A stretch of 64,000 nucleotides of DNA from Rhizobium leguminosarum (lineage in GTDB: Bacteria; Pseudomonadota; Alphaproteobacteria; Rhizobiales; Rhizobiaceae). Positions within the stretch are counted from its first letter, which is position 1. Each line of letters starts with the position of its first letter. Positions 63,368 through 64,000 of this stretch are shown piece after piece. The position numbers and the translations under genes are program-made. The stretch covers positions 4,536,501 to 4,600,500 of the forward strand of contig NZ_CP016286.1 of the NCBI RefSeq assembly GCF_001679785.1. The letters are read 5' to 3'. The notes under the pieces are model-generated. The model did no database searches. It was not told the DNA's origin and saw only the letters and a program-made list of their open reading frames with translations.

Positions 63368-64000
63368 CTACTTCAGGAAACCCTTTTCCTTGAGATAGGC
63401 TTCGGCAACGGACTTTGCCGGCTCGCCGTCGACCTGGATCTTGGCGTTGAGCTTGCGCAACTCGTCGGCGGTCAGGCTCTTAAAGATCGGCGACAGCACT
63501 TCCTCGATCTTCGGATTAGCCTTCAACACCTCTTCGCGGATGATCGGCGTCGGAGCATAGACCTGCTGCACATTCTTGTCGTCTTCGAGAACGGTCAGTT
63601 CGGCCGCTTCGATGGCGCCGTCGGTGCCGTAGACCATGGCGGTGTTGACGCCGTTCGTCTGGTCGGCGGCCGCCTTGATCGTCGCCGCTGTGTCGCCGCC
63701 GGAAAGCACGACCATCTGGTCGGGCTTCAGCTGAAAGCCGTAGGTCGTCTGGAAAGCGGGAAGCGCGCCGGCCGAATTGACGAATTCGGCGGAGGCGGCA
63801 AGCTTGGCGGCACCGCCGCCGGCAATCCATTTGCCGAAGTCGGTGAGGCTCTTCAAGTTGTTCGGGCCGGCGACGTCGCTGCGCACGGCAAGCGCCCAGG
63901 TGTTATTAGCCGGTGACGGCGTCAGCCAGACGATCTTGTTGGCGTCGTAATCGAGCTTCTTCGCCAGCTCATAGCCCTGGTCGATGTTCTTCCAGGCGGC
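63368..64000 (-). CDS. Osmoprotectant-binding periplasmic protein, 5' end beyond the window
   Basis: The C-terminal 210 codons of a glycine-betaine/osmoprotectant-binding (OpuAC-like) protein; the reading frame continues off the right edge. Visible features are ANKIVWLTPSPANNTWALAV, TTYGFQLKPDQMVVL, TAMVYGTDGAIEAAELTVLE and YAPTPIIREEVLKANPKIEE. It is the first gene of the four-gene ABC operon. The signal peptide lies outside the window. Confidence 0.86.
   Translation of the reverse strand, partial: AAWKNIDQGYELAKKLDYDANKIVWLTPSPANNTWALAVRSDVAGPNNLKSLTDFGKWIAGGGAAKLAASAEFVNSAGALPAFQTTYGFQLKPDQMVVLSGGDTAATIKAAADQTNGVNTAMVYGTDGAIEAAELTVLEDDKNVQQVYAPTPIIREEVLKANPKIEEVLSPIFKSLTADELRKLNAKIQVDGEPAKSVAEAYLKEKGFLK

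Overview
The window looks like a chromosomal segment of a fast-growing Rhizobium (R. leguminosarum/R. etli type). The pointers are high GC content with rhizobial codon habits, a fructose-type frcR-frcB-frcC-frcA-frcK transport cluster as in Sinorhizobium, a DUF982 gene, RIME-type mosaic repeats with the paired C-T-T-C-T-C-C-C-C / G-G-G-G-A-G-A-A-G stem, and an alphaproteobacterial small RNA with three CUCCUCC loops. All identifications come from reading the sequence; no database search was run.

Layout. 0.1-1.9 kb: a sensor histidine kinase and tRNA-Arg(ACG). 1.9-11.5 kb: an accessory-looking stretch that begins with the decayed tail of a serine recombinase beside the tRNA. It holds a cyclase/TolB/TPR signalling protein, several orphan exported or membrane proteins, a lone SecD-head protein, a winged-helix-like protein whose 3' end carries palindromic repeats, and a methyltransferase. 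11.8-16.4 kb: a phospholipid-type methyltransferase with a TetR regulator, an aldo/keto reductase, RIME repeats, the small RNA and a lipoprotein hydrolase. 16.6-19.6 kb: a three-gene imino-acid (hydroxyproline-type) catabolic operon. 20.1-23.0 kb: two TetR-controlled units. 23.3-29.1 kb: an operon of hydrolase, quinone oxidoreductase, DUF2147 protein and old-yellow-enzyme reductase. A TetR gene lies at its far end, and the same operator appears twice before the operon and twice before the TetR gene. Next to it are a dehalogenase-like gene with an in-frame amber stop and a TetR remnant.

29.1-35.5 kb: a GGDEF-EAL protein, an orphan gene, and a CadC-like/TolB/TPR regulator divergent from a cupin-RidA pair. 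This last set lies between an intact FucU/RbsD mutarotase gene and a second, truncated copy of its tail. 35.0-40.6 kb: the frc cluster, with frcA broken by a one-base frameshift. 40.7-49.6 kb: pyrC, a diguanylate cyclase, a glyoxalase-like gene, an IS110 element, an NmrA/DUF1772 pair with a divergent TetR, pyrE and a PfkB-family sugar kinase. 49.8-56.8 kb: an ArsR/desaturase divergent pair around a strong palindrome, otsA, pgi and fadD. 57.0-64.0 kb: a PRC-barrel protein, a beta-mannosidase, a VOC protein, and an OsmU-like osmoprotectant ABC operon that runs off the right edge.

How the parts fit: sugar uptake (frc) feeds the fructokinase-like kinase and pgi; otsA and the osmoprotectant transporter both serve osmotic adaptation. 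Many small catabolic or detoxification units carry their own TetR or ArsR regulator with a visible operator. The most notable signals are the three-loop anti-Shine-Dalgarno small RNA, the four-site TetR regulon, the palindromes inside a replication-type gene, the possible bridge-RNA region of the IS110 element, and several fresh gene-decay events.
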